Part shown: positions 9,688 through 18,250 of the stretch, piece by piece
Layout: each line of letters begins with the position of its first letter
How positions within the stretch are numbered: the first letter of the stretch is position 1
Source: Candidatus Sulfotelmatobacter sp.
Lineage (GTDB): Bacteria; Acidobacteriota; Terriglobia; Terriglobales; Acidobacteriaceae
DNA: 43,012 bases
NCBI GenBank assembly: GCA_030038255.1
Contig: JASHPH010000167.1
Span: 1 to 43,012, forward strand
Direction: 5' to 3'
Position numbers and translations under genes: made by a program
Notes under the pieces: generated by a model
Seen by the model: the letters and a program-made list of their open reading frames with translations, nothing else
Databases searched by the model: none
What the model was told of the DNA's origin: nothing

Positions 9688-10747
9688 TCATGCCTGCTAC
9701 GTATGCAAGAGCAAAGACTGCAAGCCCGGCGATCCATCGCTTCGTGTGGGAGGGTTGGTCGCTTTCAAAAAAAGGCAACAGAAGCCACACTAGGCCAACC
9801 AGACCGAAGGCCAGAACACCTAGAACTTCTCCATCGATGAACCACACTCGGGATGGGATGAGCTTCAACGTCTGGAACATGAAGAGGAAGTACCATTCGG
9901 GTTTGATTCCCGCTGGCGCAGGCACAAAGGGATCTGCCTTCACGCCGAGGTTCCACGGGAATAGCGCTGCCAACACGCCGAGCACTCCTAAGGCGACGTA
10001 CCAAGCCATCATTTCCCGCAGCAAGAAGTTGGGAAAGAATGTCATTTCGCGCCTTGCAGACGGGTTTGCGGTCCACTGCACTTCCAGTTTCGGGGGGACG
10101 CTCATGCCAAGGCGTTGAACCAGCAACACGTGGAGCAGGAGCAGCACGGTCGCTAACCCGGGCAGAACGGCGACATGAAATCCGAAGAACCTGGTGAGTG
10201 TAGCGCCCGTCACCTCTTCGCCACCGCGCAAAAAGATCATCATGGGCCTACCCATAATCGGAACCTGTCCGCTAATCTCGGTGCCGACTTTGGTGGCAAA
10301 GAAGGCCAGGGTATTCCACGGCAGTAAGTAACCGCTGAATCCAAATCCCATAACGAGAAACAGCAGGAGCACTCCGCTGACCCACGTCAGCTCACGGGGT
10401 TTGCGATATGCCTTCAGGAACAGCACGCTGAACATGTGCGCAAAGGCGGTAAAGATCATCAAGTTAGCCGACCAGGAGTGGATGGAACGAATCAGCCAGC
10501 CAAATCGCACCTGGGTCATGATGTACTGCACACTCTCAAAGGCTTCATTCGCTCCGGGTCGGTAGTACAGAAGCAGCAGGATCCCCGTCGCCACTTGGAT
10601 CCCGAAGAGAAAAAGTGTGATGCCTCCGAGGAAATACCAATAGGACAGGTGATGCGTGGGGACGGTCTTGTGGCGAAGGGGGGCAATCAGGTCGTCCCAA
10701 TCAAAGCGTTCATCGAACCAGTTGCGCAGGGTTGCGAACAAGGTCAC
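9662..10747 (-). CDS. Cytochrome b of a Rieske/cytochrome b complex (b6-type, fused subunit IV)
   Basis: A 361-aa polytopic membrane protein joining a cytochrome b6-like N-terminal half to a subunit IV-like C-terminal half. Heme ligands: [16 protein letters not shown] (14-residue His spacing) and FHVAVLPG...LLLLH (15-residue spacing, the b6-type value). The Qo-site PEWY motif is in [12 protein letters not shown]. It oxidises (mena)quinol and passes electrons to the Rieske protein encoded just upstream (ATGA overlap at 10744-10747). The downstream gene encodes the nonaheme cytochrome. Confidence 0.94.
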   Translation of the reverse strand: MTLFATLRNWFDERFDWDDLIAPLRHKTVPTHHLSYWYFLGGITLFLFGIQVATGILLLLYYRPGANEAFESVQYIMTQVRFGWLIRSIHSWSANLMIFTAFAHMFSVLFLKAYRKPRELTWVSGVLLLFLVMGFGFSGYLLPWNTLAFFATKVGTEISGQVPIMGRPMMIFLRGGEEVTGATLTRFFGFHVAVLPGLATVLLLLHVLLVQRLGMSVPPKLEVQWTANPSARREMTFFPNFLLREMMAWYVALGVLGVLAALFPWNLGVKADPFVPAPAGIKPEWYFLFMFQTLKLIPSRVWFIDGEVLGVLAFGLVGLVWLLLPFFESDQPSHTKRWIAGLAVFALAYVAGMSVYGHFAK

Positions 10748-11205
10748 GCCTCCCGCTTCCGGCTGACGACAATCTCATCGCCACGCAAGTGAACGTCAAA
10801 CACAGCAAGCGGCCTGGGAGGCGGACCGGAAACGTTGCGGCCATTGAGATCGTAGATGCCGTTGTGGCAGGCACACCAGATCTGGCGCAGATCGCTGCGA
10901 TACTGCACCGTACACCCGAGGTGAGTGCAAGTGGCGGAGAGCGCGCGATAAGTGCCGTCGCTGTTCATGATCAACAGCCCTGGACGGTTGCCGAAACGGA
11001 AAATCTTGGCGGAATTCGGCTTTAGTTCGGTGATCTTAGACGCAATGATTTCGTCCCCGCCAAGATCTGCCACCGGCGGGGGGATAAGATAGCGCAGCAC
11101 GGGGTAGATGAAAGAAGCAAAAGAGGCGAGTAGGCCGCTACCAAGAAAGACTTTAATCGTGCGGCGGCGTGCAGCGTCGGGTTGGGAAAGCGGATCAACT
11201 GTCAT
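10744..11205 (-). CDS. Rieske [2Fe-2S] protein
   Basis: A 153-aa membrane-anchored Rieske subunit. The N-terminus has [12 protein letters not shown], a plausible twin-arginine signal anchor, followed by a hydrophobic segment. Cluster-binding boxes CTHLGC and CACHNGIYD are complete, giving the two Cys and two His ligands. The C-terminus [12 protein letters not shown] is usual. It transfers electrons from quinol at cytochrome b to a c-type cytochrome. The stop overlaps the cytochrome b start. Confidence 0.95.
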   Translation of the reverse strand: MTVDPLSQPDAARRRTIKVFLGSGLLASFASFIYPVLRYLIPPPVADLGGDEIIASKITELKPNSAKIFRFGNRPGLLIMNSDGTYRALSATCTHLGCTVQYRSDLRQIWCACHNGIYDLNGRNVSGPPPRPLAVFDVHLRGDEIVVSRKREA

Positions 11206-11270
11206 TCACTGCACCTCCTGCCGCAGGAAACAGTCAGAAATCCGACCCATTTTATGGGCGCGTTCTTGGA

Positions 11271-11735
11271 TCAGGCAGAGCGAACTTCCACCGTGCGCTG
11301 CATCTCGCGGAGCCACATCGTTTGAAACAACTGCAGGCGATGTCCAATGACCACTGCCAGATTCAGAGCGATCTTGTAAGCGGACGCCGGATTGACATCG
11401 AAATACTGGAGCAACGCCTCCCGCGGCAGCGCGACCACTACTGCGTCGAGCACGGCTGCAGTGGCGGTGAGGGTGAACCGGTAAGGCGGAATCACGGCCG
11501 ACCACCCTACCGCCTGGCCAGGACCTCGCTCCTCCACGAAGACATTCTCGTCTCGGCCCTGCACCCGCATTGGCAAGGTGAGCTTGATTCGACCGCGTTC
11601 GACGAGAAACAGGCGATCTGCTGGATCTCCCAGTTGGAACAGCGAGGTTCCGGCGGGAACAATTATTTTGGTGCCGAGCTTCAATACCTGCTCCGCTTCA
11701 GCAGACGATAGACCGTTCAGAAGTTCGCTCGTCAT
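11271..11735 (-). CDS. Cyclic-nucleotide-binding-fold protein without DNA-binding domain
   Basis: A 154-aa protein matching the Crp/Fnr-type effector beta-roll: VPAGTSLFQLGDPADRLFLVERGRIKLTL, then a PGQAVGWSAV segment and the dimerisation helix at the C-terminus. It ends where an HTH domain would begin, so it is unlikely to bind DNA alone. It lies in the quinol-oxidase operon, 11 nt after the small membrane protein gene and 65 nt before the Rieske gene. It may sense a nucleotide or redox signal and act on the complex; this is inference. Confidence 0.8.
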   Translation of the reverse strand: MTSELLNGLSSAEAEQVLKLGTKIIVPAGTSLFQLGDPADRLFLVERGRIKLTLPMRVQGRDENVFVEERGPGQAVGWSAVIPPYRFTLTATAAVLDAVVVALPREALLQYFDVNPASAYKIALNLAVVIGHRLQLFQTMWLREMQRTVEVRSA

Positions 11736-11746
11736 GAGTTACTCTC

Positions 11747-12079
11747 TCAGTTCACAAAGGGCGAATTCGTCTTGCTGTGCAGCTGGGACTGCGTGGGGGA
11801 TGCTATGAATAACTCCGCAGCCGCCTGCTCCATGCGGACGTGATTCTCAATTTGCAGCAGCAGGACCTCAATGGGCACCTGCCTCGTCGGAATGGCCGAC
11901 GGGGCGGGGACAGTGTCGGAGAAGAAGCGAGTCGGCGCGATCGCCTTGACCAAAGGAAGCTGGGACTGTGGCCGCTCCGGCGAATCAGAATGTTCAGAGC
12001 GCGTGGCTGCTCCAAACGCTGCCGCAGCGACTCCGACTCCAAATACGGTGATGCACAAAGCCATCAAGAACATTTCCAT
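11747..12079 (-). CDS. Small membrane-anchored protein of unknown function
   Basis: A 110-aa protein with one N-terminal hydrophobic helix (FLMALCITVFGVGVAAAAFGAA) followed by a Pro/Ser-rich soluble tail and a helix containing VPIEVLLLQIENHVRMEQAAAELF. The ATG at 12079 has AAGGAGG 8 nt upstream. It is the first gene of the operon encoding the Rieske, cytochrome b and multiheme proteins, so an accessory or anchoring role in that complex is possible. No family was recognised. Confidence 0.75.
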   Translation of the reverse strand: MEMFLMALCITVFGVGVAAAAFGAATRSEHSDSPERPQSQLPLVKAIAPTRFFSDTVPAPSAIPTRQVPIEVLLLQIENHVRMEQAAAELFIASPTQSQLHSKTNSPFVN

Positions 12080-12109
12080 GGCACTGGCCTCCTTTTACAC
12101 ATTCCTCTT

Positions 12110-12125
12110 CGCACGTGCCATGCCA
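12110..12125 (-). promoter_or_regulatory. Candidate sigma-54 (-24/-12) promoter of the Rieske/cyt b operon
   Basis: On the minus strand the element reads TGGCATGGCACGTGCG: GG and GC are exactly 10 nt apart, as sigma-54 promoters require, with three mismatches to TGGCACG-N4-TTGCA. The predicted +1 near 12099 leaves a short 5' UTR before the SD (12086-12092) and ATG (12079). A sigma-54 activator gene is encoded divergently next door. No experiment or matrix score supports it yet. Confidence 0.6.
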
Positions 12126-12179
12126 GTACGGATGTGGACCTAACTCCTTATTAGCTGACCATGTTGGAAGCCGTGGCCT

Positions 12180-12232
12180 GTCAGGACTGCCACAATGTCA
12201 GGCCAGGGCCTGACTTTTCGTCAGTCTGTGAC
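12180..12232. promoter_or_regulatory. Palindrome cluster, candidate activator-binding site
   Basis: GTCAGGCC (12197-12204), AG, GGCCTGAC (12207-12214) is a perfect 18-bp palindrome. Further GTCAG half-sites lie at 12180-12184 and 12220-12224. The centre is about 80-90 bp upstream of the -24 element at 12110-12125, a normal distance for an NtrC-type enhancer site. It also lies 190 bp before the kinase gene, so it could serve both divergent units. The rest of 12080-12405 holds no gene. Confidence 0.6.
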
Positions 12233-12405
12233 GGGAACTGTGAAGCCACACGGAAGAGTTCCGTTGTTTTGGCAGGCGCAGAGCCACGTGTGCTCAGGTC
12301 CAGACTGCCCGAACAACGGTCGCTCAAATGGCAACCGAAGTGCCCACTAATCGTTGACGGTAACCCTTGCGTGTGCAATCATCGCGCAATATTGGTGCCG
12401 TCATT

Positions 12406-14280
12406 ATGAAGCTGCGCTTTGCCAGCATGACGGTCGGCCTCGCCCTTGGCGTCACTGCGGCGGTTGTTGTAGCCTGCACGGTTGCCGCCTACGTTTTTTC
12501 CGCTCGTCATTTTCAGAGCCTCCTAGAAACTGCACATAGCAGTGCGCTCGCCGAAGGCGAACTGATCCGCACCGCCCTTGAACACCAGATGATGGGGAAT
12601 GACCGCACCCTGATAGCGCAAATGATCGAGAGCTTCGGCAAGCAGGCGCGCGTTGAACAACTCGTAGTGCTGGACCGCAATGGCGTGCAGCGGTACTCGA
12701 GCAAGCCGGGGACAGCAGGAAATGATTTCCAGATCAACTCTCCCACCTGCCAGGCCTGCCATCGCGATCCGCCGGAACGCCGCGGATCAAGCCGCGTGAT
12801 CGAGACCCGGGGCGGAACCATCCTGCGAACCGTGGTGCCGATTCGCAACCGGGACGAATGCCAGCGTTGCCACGGTCCCCGCCAGAAAATCAATGGCATT
12901 CTGATTCTGGACTACAACGCGGGAGAGGTCCGAGCCGCGATGACGCGCGACCTGCGTTGGATGGTAGCCGGAACCGGCGCCTTGACCTTCGTCATCGTCG
13001 GAGCAATCGCCTTGGTGATCCGCGTGTCGGTCCTGCGCCGATTGCAGCGTTTTGAAAATACGGCACGCCTGATCTCGCAGGGCGACCTCGAACGCCGCGT
13101 ACCCGCGGAAGGCTCCGATACGCTGGCCTGGCTGGCAAAGGAGTTCAACGAAATGGCCGATTCGGTGTCGGGCTTGGTCGGCGAAGTTCGTACCCAGCGC
13201 GAGCGACTAGAGACGGTGATCAACAGTATCGATGATGGCATCGTAGTGCTCGACGCTGAGCGTAAGATCATGGCGGCCAACGACGCATTTCTCCAGCGGG
13301 CAAGCAACTCCCGCGAGCAGGTCCTGGGGTGCTGTTGCTACCAGCTCGAGCCAGAGCCGTGTAACCTGTCTGACTGCCCCACCCTGACCTGTCTGCGCTC
13401 GGGCCAGCGCCAGGTCCGCATCTGCGAGCGCAAAACGGGCAACAAGACAGTGGCGTGGGAGGAAATTCATGCTTCACCGATTCTCGATGCTTCGGGGCGG
13501 CTGGCTCAGGTGGTGGAGGTCTGGCGCGACATCACTGAGCGGCGTGCGGCCGAGGCAAAACTGGCCGAGTCGTACCGTCTGGCGTCGGTTGGAGTCCTCG
13601 CCTCCGGGTTTTCGCACGAGATGAACACGCCTCTGGCGACAACCTTAATGTGCATAGAGGGAATCCTTCGCGAAACTCCTCCCAGGCAGGACGGGCAAAT
13701 CGATCAGGCCAGAATCCGCGACAGCGCCTCGATTGCGCGCGAACAGATTCTTCGCTGCCGGGGTATTACTCAGCATTTCCTGCGTCTTTCGCGCGGACAG
13801 CGCCGCGGTGCTGCGGACGTTGTAGATCTGAATGTAGCCATCGAGGCAGCCCAGAGGCTCGTCGATCCGACAGCCCGCGCCAGTTCCGTGAACGTCGTGG
13901 TGCAGCCGTTGGCAACCACCTTGCATGTCCGTGCGGACGAGGCCGAGTTGCAAAACTTGCTGGTTAATCTTCTGCTCAACGCGATTCAGGCGTCTAAGGC
14001 AGGCAGCAAGGTCGTCGTCGCCGCACAGGACGGTGATGCCGTCCACATTCGCGTCACCGACGAAGGATGCGGGATTGCGCCGGAATACCAGCAAAAGATC
14101 TTCGAACCCTTTTTCAGCCTTCGCCAGGGCGGTACTGGGCTCGGCCTGTTTTTGTCGCTAAATGCAGTTCGAAGCTGGGGAGGAAACATTACCGTTGAGA
14201 GTGAGCCCGGCAGGGGGTCTACATTCGAGGTCATGATTCCGGCAATCCATTCTGACGCGCAACCGACGGAAGGACCATGA
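12406..14280 (+). CDS. Sensor histidine kinase with periplasmic diheme-c domain
   Basis: 624 aa. Order: TM1 (about 10-30), periplasmic domain with two heme-c motifs CQACH (115-119) and CQRCH (152-156), TM2 (about 186-207), HAMP, a PAS domain (about 265-380) with seven Cys between 309 and 340, then HisKA with GFSHEMNTPL (His404) and HATPase (NLLLNAIQAS, DEGCGIAP, GGTGLGLFLS). The heme motifs imply sensing of redox state, O2 or NO; the Cys cluster could add a cytoplasmic redox or metal input. Start chosen at ATG 12406, although no good SD is visible. It overlaps the response-regulator gene by ATGA. Confidence 0.92.
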   Translation: MKLRFASMTVGLALGVTAAVVVACTVAAYVFSARHFQSLLETAHSSALAEGELIRTALEHQMMGNDRTLIAQMIESFGKQARVEQLVVLDRNGVQRYSSKPGTAGNDFQINSPTCQACHRDPPERRGSSRVIETRGGTILRTVVPIRNRDECQRCHGPRQKINGILILDYNAGEVRAAMTRDLRWMVAGTGALTFVIVGAIALVIRVSVLRRLQRFENTARLISQGDLERRVPAEGSDTLAWLAKEFNEMADSVSGLVGEVRTQRERLETVINSIDDGIVVLDAERKIMAANDAFLQRASNSREQVLGCCCYQLEPEPCNLSDCPTLTCLRSGQRQVRICERKTGNKTVAWEEIHASPILDASGRLAQVVEVWRDITERRAAEAKLAESYRLASVGVLASGFSHEMNTPLATTLMCIEGILRETPPRQDGQIDQARIRDSASIAREQILRCRGITQHFLRLSRGQRRGAADVVDLNVAIEAAQRLVDPTARASSVNVVVQPLATTLHVRADEAELQNLLVNLLLNAIQASKAGSKVVVAAQDGDAVHIRVTDEGCGIAPEYQQKIFEPFFSLRQGGTGLGLFLSLNAVRSWGGNITVESEPGRGSTFEVMIPAIHSDAQPTEGP

Positions 14281-15635
14281 AACAACCCTCGCTTCTTCTG
14301 GTGGATGACGATGCGGCATTTCGGCAGGTGATGGCGGGCGAACTGGGTCGTGCCGGCTACGAGGTCGATGCAGTAGGCACGGGGGAGGAAGCAATCCAGC
14401 GTGTAGCGGCGACGGAGCCCGAAGTTGTCTTGCTGGATTTGCGCCTGCCTGGCATGGGCGGACTCGAGACCTTGAAGGCTATCCAGGCCTCCACGCCAAC
14501 CACCGAAGTCATCATGCTGACCGGCCACGGTTCTATCGATAGCGCCATCGAATCGATCCGCATTGGCGCCTGCGACTACGTGGTGAAGCCTTGCCCACTG
14601 GATGAACTTCAGATCCGCATTCAAAGGGCGATCGAACGGCGATCCCTGCGCCAGAGAACGAATATTCTAGAGCGCGGTCTGACCCCGCCGGATCTCAGCA
14701 ATTCCTTCGTCGGCGATAGCCCGGAGTTCCGCCGCTTGCTCAACCTGATCAACCGGGTAGCCCCCAGTGATTCGACCGTGCTCATCACCGGTGAGACTGG
14801 TGCGGGAAAGGACAGGGTGGCCAAGCTGATTCATGCGCGCAGTTCGCGCCGGTCGCGGCCCTTCGTCGTAGTCGAATGCGCCGCGCTGCAGGAAAGTCTG
14901 TTCCAGAGCGAACTGTTCGGCCACGAGCGTGGCGCATTCACTGGGGCAGACCACGCCAAGCCCGGGTTGTTCGAAGTTGCCAACGGAGGAACCATTTTCC
15001 TGGATGAGATCGGGGAGGTGAGCCCTGCTACGCAGACGAAGTTGTTGCGCGTGCTCGATACGTCCACTTTTCGTCATGTCGGCAGCACCCGGGAAATCCG
15101 GGTGGATGTCCGGATTCTGACCGCAACCAATCGCGACATACCGGCCATGGTGCGTCAAGGCTTGTTCCGCGAAGACTTGTTTTACCGCCTCAGTACGATC
15201 ACGGTTGAGGTTCCACCCCTGCGCGCCCGCGGAAGTGACGTGGATCTTCTGGCACAACACTTCGCGATCGTGCTCAACGAGCGATTCAGCTCCAACAAAC
15301 AGATTAGCGAGGCAGCTCTTCAACTCTTGCGCCGCCACAACTGGCCCGGCAACGTGCGAGAACTCCTCCACGTGGTCGAAGCTGCTTTTGTCCTCTGCGA
15401 GGGTTCGCAGGTTATGCCGGAGCACCTCCCCGCGGCGTTGCAGAATGCGAAGCCTGCTCCGTCACCCGGTGCATTGGCACAGGACTCGCGGCTGCCGACC
15501 CTTCAAGAAGCAGAGCTTACCCACATCCGAATGGCGATCGAGGCGACCAAAGGCCACCGCGGCAACGCGGCCAGGATTCTCGGAATCAGCGAGCGGAATT
15601 TGTACCGGAAGCTCCGCGAGCACGGCCTGTTGTGA
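14277..15635 (+). CDS. Sigma-54-dependent response regulator (NtrC family)
   Basis: 452 aa: receiver domain (phospho-acceptor D54 in VVLLDLRLPG, Lys in VVKPCP), AAA+ domain with Walker A GETGAGKD (172-179) and sigma-54-contacting GAFTGA (219-224), and a C-terminal Fis-type HTH (GNAARILGISERNLYRKLREHGL). Partner of the heme-containing kinase, with which it overlaps by 4 nt. The likely target is the divergent Rieske/cytochrome b/nonaheme operon, which has a -24/-12 element. The receiver and AAA+ motifs look intact. Confidence 0.95.
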   Translation: MKQPSLLLVDDDAAFRQVMAGELGRAGYEVDAVGTGEEAIQRVAATEPEVVLLDLRLPGMGGLETLKAIQASTPTTEVIMLTGHGSIDSAIESIRIGACDYVVKPCPLDELQIRIQRAIERRSLRQRTNILERGLTPPDLSNSFVGDSPEFRRLLNLINRVAPSDSTVLITGETGAGKDRVAKLIHARSSRRSRPFVVVECAALQESLFQSELFGHERGAFTGADHAKPGLFEVANGGTIFLDEIGEVSPATQTKLLRVLDTSTFRHVGSTREIRVDVRILTATNRDIPAMVRQGLFREDLFYRLSTITVEVPPLRARGSDVDLLAQHFAIVLNERFSSNKQISEAALQLLRRHNWPGNVRELLHVVEAAFVLCEGSQVMPEHLPAALQNAKPAPSPGALAQDSRLPTLQEAELTHIRMAIEATKGHRGNAARILGISERNLYRKLREHGLL

Positions 15636-15722
15636 CCAGGTATTTAGACCGATGGCAGGCAGCGCCGCATAAAGAACAAGGCGGAAAGTGTCCGCCCAAG
15701 GTTCGGAAAGATCGTCCCTGGC

Positions 15723-16079
15723 GTGTTCACTCCAGTTTTGGCGAAGCAATCGAAATCGTTCTCGTTGATCGATTGCATCTCAGTGGGGGTGGACCGCCTG
15801 CAGAGAAACTTCGCGCCGATGCGAAGAGAGGTGGAGGCGCGGCCGAGATGTGAACTCACGGATCTCACGGCTAGAGTTGTAATCTACGAGGCGTTCGTCG
15901 AGGGCAAGTTGGAGGCACCGAAGCATCTCGCCCGCACAGTTCACGATCTCTACTTTGAGCCGAAGTACAAAGAATTCCAGGCGCGGACCATCTGGAGTCT
16001 CTCGAATGCGCTTACTTCAGAGTTCAAGGAACTGGAGTCCATCCCACGGATTATCAGAGGGCACCCATTTAGGCAATGA
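15723..16079 (+). pseudogene. Remnant 2 of a phage/plasmid-type (DUF932-like) protein
   Basis: 118 codons read VFTPVLAKQSKSFSLID, VGVDRLQRNFAPMRREVEA, YEAFVEGKLEAPKHLARTVHDLYFEP and RTIWSLSNALTSEFKELESIPR, then diverge in IIRGHPFRQ. Similarity to remnant 1 (8022-8261) begins at the same FTP residues. The segment looks like the last third of a larger protein with its last dozen residues lost. DUF932 membership is from memory. Bases 15636-15722 contain only a weak 6-bp hairpin (15680-15696); 16080-16290 shows nothing recognisable. Confidence 0.6.
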
Positions 16080-16294
16080 GAGAAGTGTGTGCGCTGCCTT
16101 TGCATCGCAGTATAGGGCTTCGCTGCGCTACGGTGTGCCGGAACGGTCGAGAGAGGTTGGAGCCGACAGGACTATCCTGTGGAGACGCAGGATCGGTAAC
16201 AGCGGGGAAGAAATGGACGTTAATTGTGTAACACCCCCAACGGAGACAAGCCAAAATGAGTGGTGGTGATGTTAAGTACAATGATTCCCGCAGA

Positions 16295-16327
16295 CAATGA
16301 GTTTCGTCTTCGGGGCGAAACTCATTG
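16295..16327. repeat. 12-bp perfect inverted repeat with UUCG-type loop
   Basis: CAATGAGTTTCG (16295-16306) pairs perfectly with CGAAACTCATTG (16316-16327). The 9-nt loop can form a further C-UUCG-G tip. It lies just past the 3' end of the GH3 pseudogene; neither side has a T-run typical of an intrinsic terminator. ACTCATTGG is repeated directly at 16329-16340. Confidence 0.7.
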
Positions 16328-16331
16328 GAAC

Positions 16332-16896
16332 TCATTGGCCCATTCGTGCGACCGTTCCCGTCGTGTTGATTTGTTCGGACGAGCGTCCGACGTAAATTTG
16401 GAAATCTCCTGCGTCTGCTTTCCAGCCGTGTTGCCCCGCGTCGTAGTAGGAGAAGGCCCGGCGATTAAGGGTGATAGAAACGTGACGCGTCTCTCCGGGA
16501 CGAAGCAGCGCCTTTGCATAGCCTTTTAACTCTTTTACCGGACGGGGAACGCTGGGGTGAGCCTCGCTCACGTAAACTTCGGCTATTTCCGCTCCTGCGC
16601 GTGTTCCAGTATTGCTGAGGTCGAAGCTCACGTTCACGGGTTCATCGCCTGAGACGCGTGCCCGGTGTAATCGAGAGATTCGCGTAAGCGATGGTCGTGT
16701 AGGAAAGGCCGTAACCGAACGGGAACAACGGCTTAATTCCGGTCTGGTCGAAGTGGCGGTATCCGAGAAACACGCCTTCGGCGTAAGAGACATGCTTCTC
16801 GGAATCCTTCGGGTAATAGCTGTCACGAACGAGACCGAGCAGGCTCTCGATTGCAAGCCGCTGGTCCGGGGACAGATCTTTTGCCTTGTGAATCAT
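16332..16896 (-). pseudogene. Frameshifted C-terminal fragment of a GH3 beta-glucosidase
   Basis: Two overlapping frames together encode the end of a family 3 glycoside hydrolase. The first gives [39 protein letters not shown]; a shift near 16655 leads to VNVSFDLSNTGTRAGAEIAE, VPRPVKELKGYAKALLRPGE and YYDAGQHGWKADAGDFQIYV, a fibronectin-III-like domain with intact C-terminus. The barrel and catalytic parts are missing. The first 20 residues ([20 protein letters not shown]) do not look like GH3 and recall the N-terminus of small acidobacterial proteins, suggesting a recombination joint near 16838. Confidence 0.85.
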
Positions 16897-16898
16897 CC

Positions 16899-17780
16899 AT
16901 GAACTCGTGTTTTGTTCCGGGCCAGGGAAGTTGGGACTATCTCACGGTGGATGAAGCAGCCCGCCGACTTTACGTTTCGCACGGCACGCAGGTGGAGGTG
17001 GTCGATGTGGATTCGCTGGCCGTCGTCGGCAGCATCCCGAAGACGCCTGGCGTGCATGGGATTGCAATCGCGCCGGAGCTGGGCCGGGGCTTTGTGAGCA
17101 ATGGAGAAGCTTCCACGGTCACGATCTTCGACCTCAAGACGCTGAAAACGATCGCCGATGTGCCCGCTGGCAAGAAACCCGACGCGATCATTTACGATCC
17201 CGCAACGGCGAGAGTCTTCGCCTTCAACCGCGGCAGCAACAGTGCCACCGCGATCGATGCTGCTACCGGGAAAGTCACAGGTACGGTAGATTTGGGCGGC
17301 GGCCTGGAATTCGCAGCCGCCGACGGCAAAGGCTCAGTGTTTAACAATCTTGAGGATGAAAGTCTGGTGCTTAAGATCAATTCCAAAGATCTCAAGGTCG
17401 AAGAACGGTGGCCGACTGCCCCTTGTTCTGCCCCCAGCAGCATGGCGATGGACCGGGCGAACCGCCGGCTCTTCCTTGGCTGCCGCAGCAAGGTCATGGC
17501 GGTGATGAATGCCGACATCGGCAAAGTCATCACCACGCTACTGATCGGGGATCATGTGGATGCGACGGTGTTTGATCCGGAAACGAAATTGATTTTCAAC
17601 TCGAACGGGGAAGGCACGATTTCCGTGATCCGCGAGGAGAGCCCTGACAAGTATTCCGTCGTGGAGACGGTGAAGACTTTGCCTCGCGCCAAGACGATGG
17701 CGCTCGATGCAAAGACACACCGGCTGTTCCTCTCCACAGCGGAAGCTGGGCAGTTTGAAGTGCTAGTGGTCGGAAACTAG
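16899..17780 (+). CDS. YncE-like beta-propeller protein, N-terminally truncated
   Basis: 293 aa built of roughly 40-residue propeller repeats with YVTN-like motifs: [69 protein letters not shown] and [18 protein letters not shown]. Relatives usually begin with a signal peptide and about 25 more residues before the GSWDYLTVD motif; here the frame joins directly from unrelated sequence ([10 protein letters not shown]). It lies 2 bp from the divergent GH3 remnant and inside a decayed region. It may therefore be a 5'-truncated pseudogene or a cytoplasmic leftover. Function unknown. Confidence 0.65.
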   Translation: MNSCFVPGQGSWDYLTVDEAARRLYVSHGTQVEVVDVDSLAVVGSIPKTPGVHGIAIAPELGRGFVSNGEASTVTIFDLKTLKTIADVPAGKKPDAIIYDPATARVFAFNRGSNSATAIDAATGKVTGTVDLGGGLEFAAADGKGSVFNNLEDESLVLKINSKDLKVEERWPTAPCSAPSSMAMDRANRRLFLGCRSKVMAVMNADIGKVITTLLIGDHVDATVFDPETKLIFNSNGEGTISVIREESPDKYSVVETVKTLPRAKTMALDAKTHRLFLSTAEAGQFEVLVVGN

Positions 17781-17816
17781 CCGGCCGATCCAGCGCGGGC
17801 GTGCAGTCGAGCCCTT

Positions 17817-17978
17817 TTACTCGCGGGTAGTCCCAAGACGCTCGTTGTGCTCAAAAATCTTTGTTAACTGACGGATGATCTTCTCCACGAGGGTTGCGGG
17901 CTTTGAGCCTGATGCTTCCACACCTTGGGTTGTGGTGTTAATGGTTGGATCGAGAGCAGGTTTGGCGCCAGCCGCCAT
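17817..17978 (-). CDS. Small protein of unknown function (53 aa)
   Basis: Starts MAAGAKPALDPT at ATG 17978 with GGAGGG 8 nt upstream, which is why this start was preferred to one at 18029. The N-terminal half is Thr/Ser/Gly-rich; the C-terminal half is an amphipathic helix, TLVEKIIRQLTKIFEHNERL. It lies 272 bp downstream of the chemotaxis operon on the same strand. The intervening bases show no other gene. No family was recognised. Confidence 0.5.
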   Translation of the reverse strand: MAAGAKPALDPTINTTTQGVEASGSKPATLVEKIIRQLTKIFEHNERLGTTRE

Positions 17979-18250
17979 AATCGGTTCCCTCCTAAGGGCA
18001 AATTGACACAGTGACCGGGCTGCGGCCATTGAGTCGCCTCACCCTAGTCTCAAAGACTCTTAATCCTATGGGCTCAGTCCGGGCCGGGACAGATCACCCT
18101 TGGCATAGGACTTCGGTTTTTACCAGCTGCATTCAGTCGCGCTATTGGCCGGGAATTGGACGACAAATTGCGGCGGGGCGATGGATTGCGGCAAATGCGG
18201 TTTTGCATCCGCAACATTCCCGTAACATAGTTTGTTCTACGAGTCAGAGC

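Noticed and set aside
12197-12218. GTCAGGCC/GGCCTGAC followed by TTTT as a terminator
   Set aside because: The loop would be only 2 nt and no gene ends upstream on the plus strand; an activator-binding palindrome fits better.
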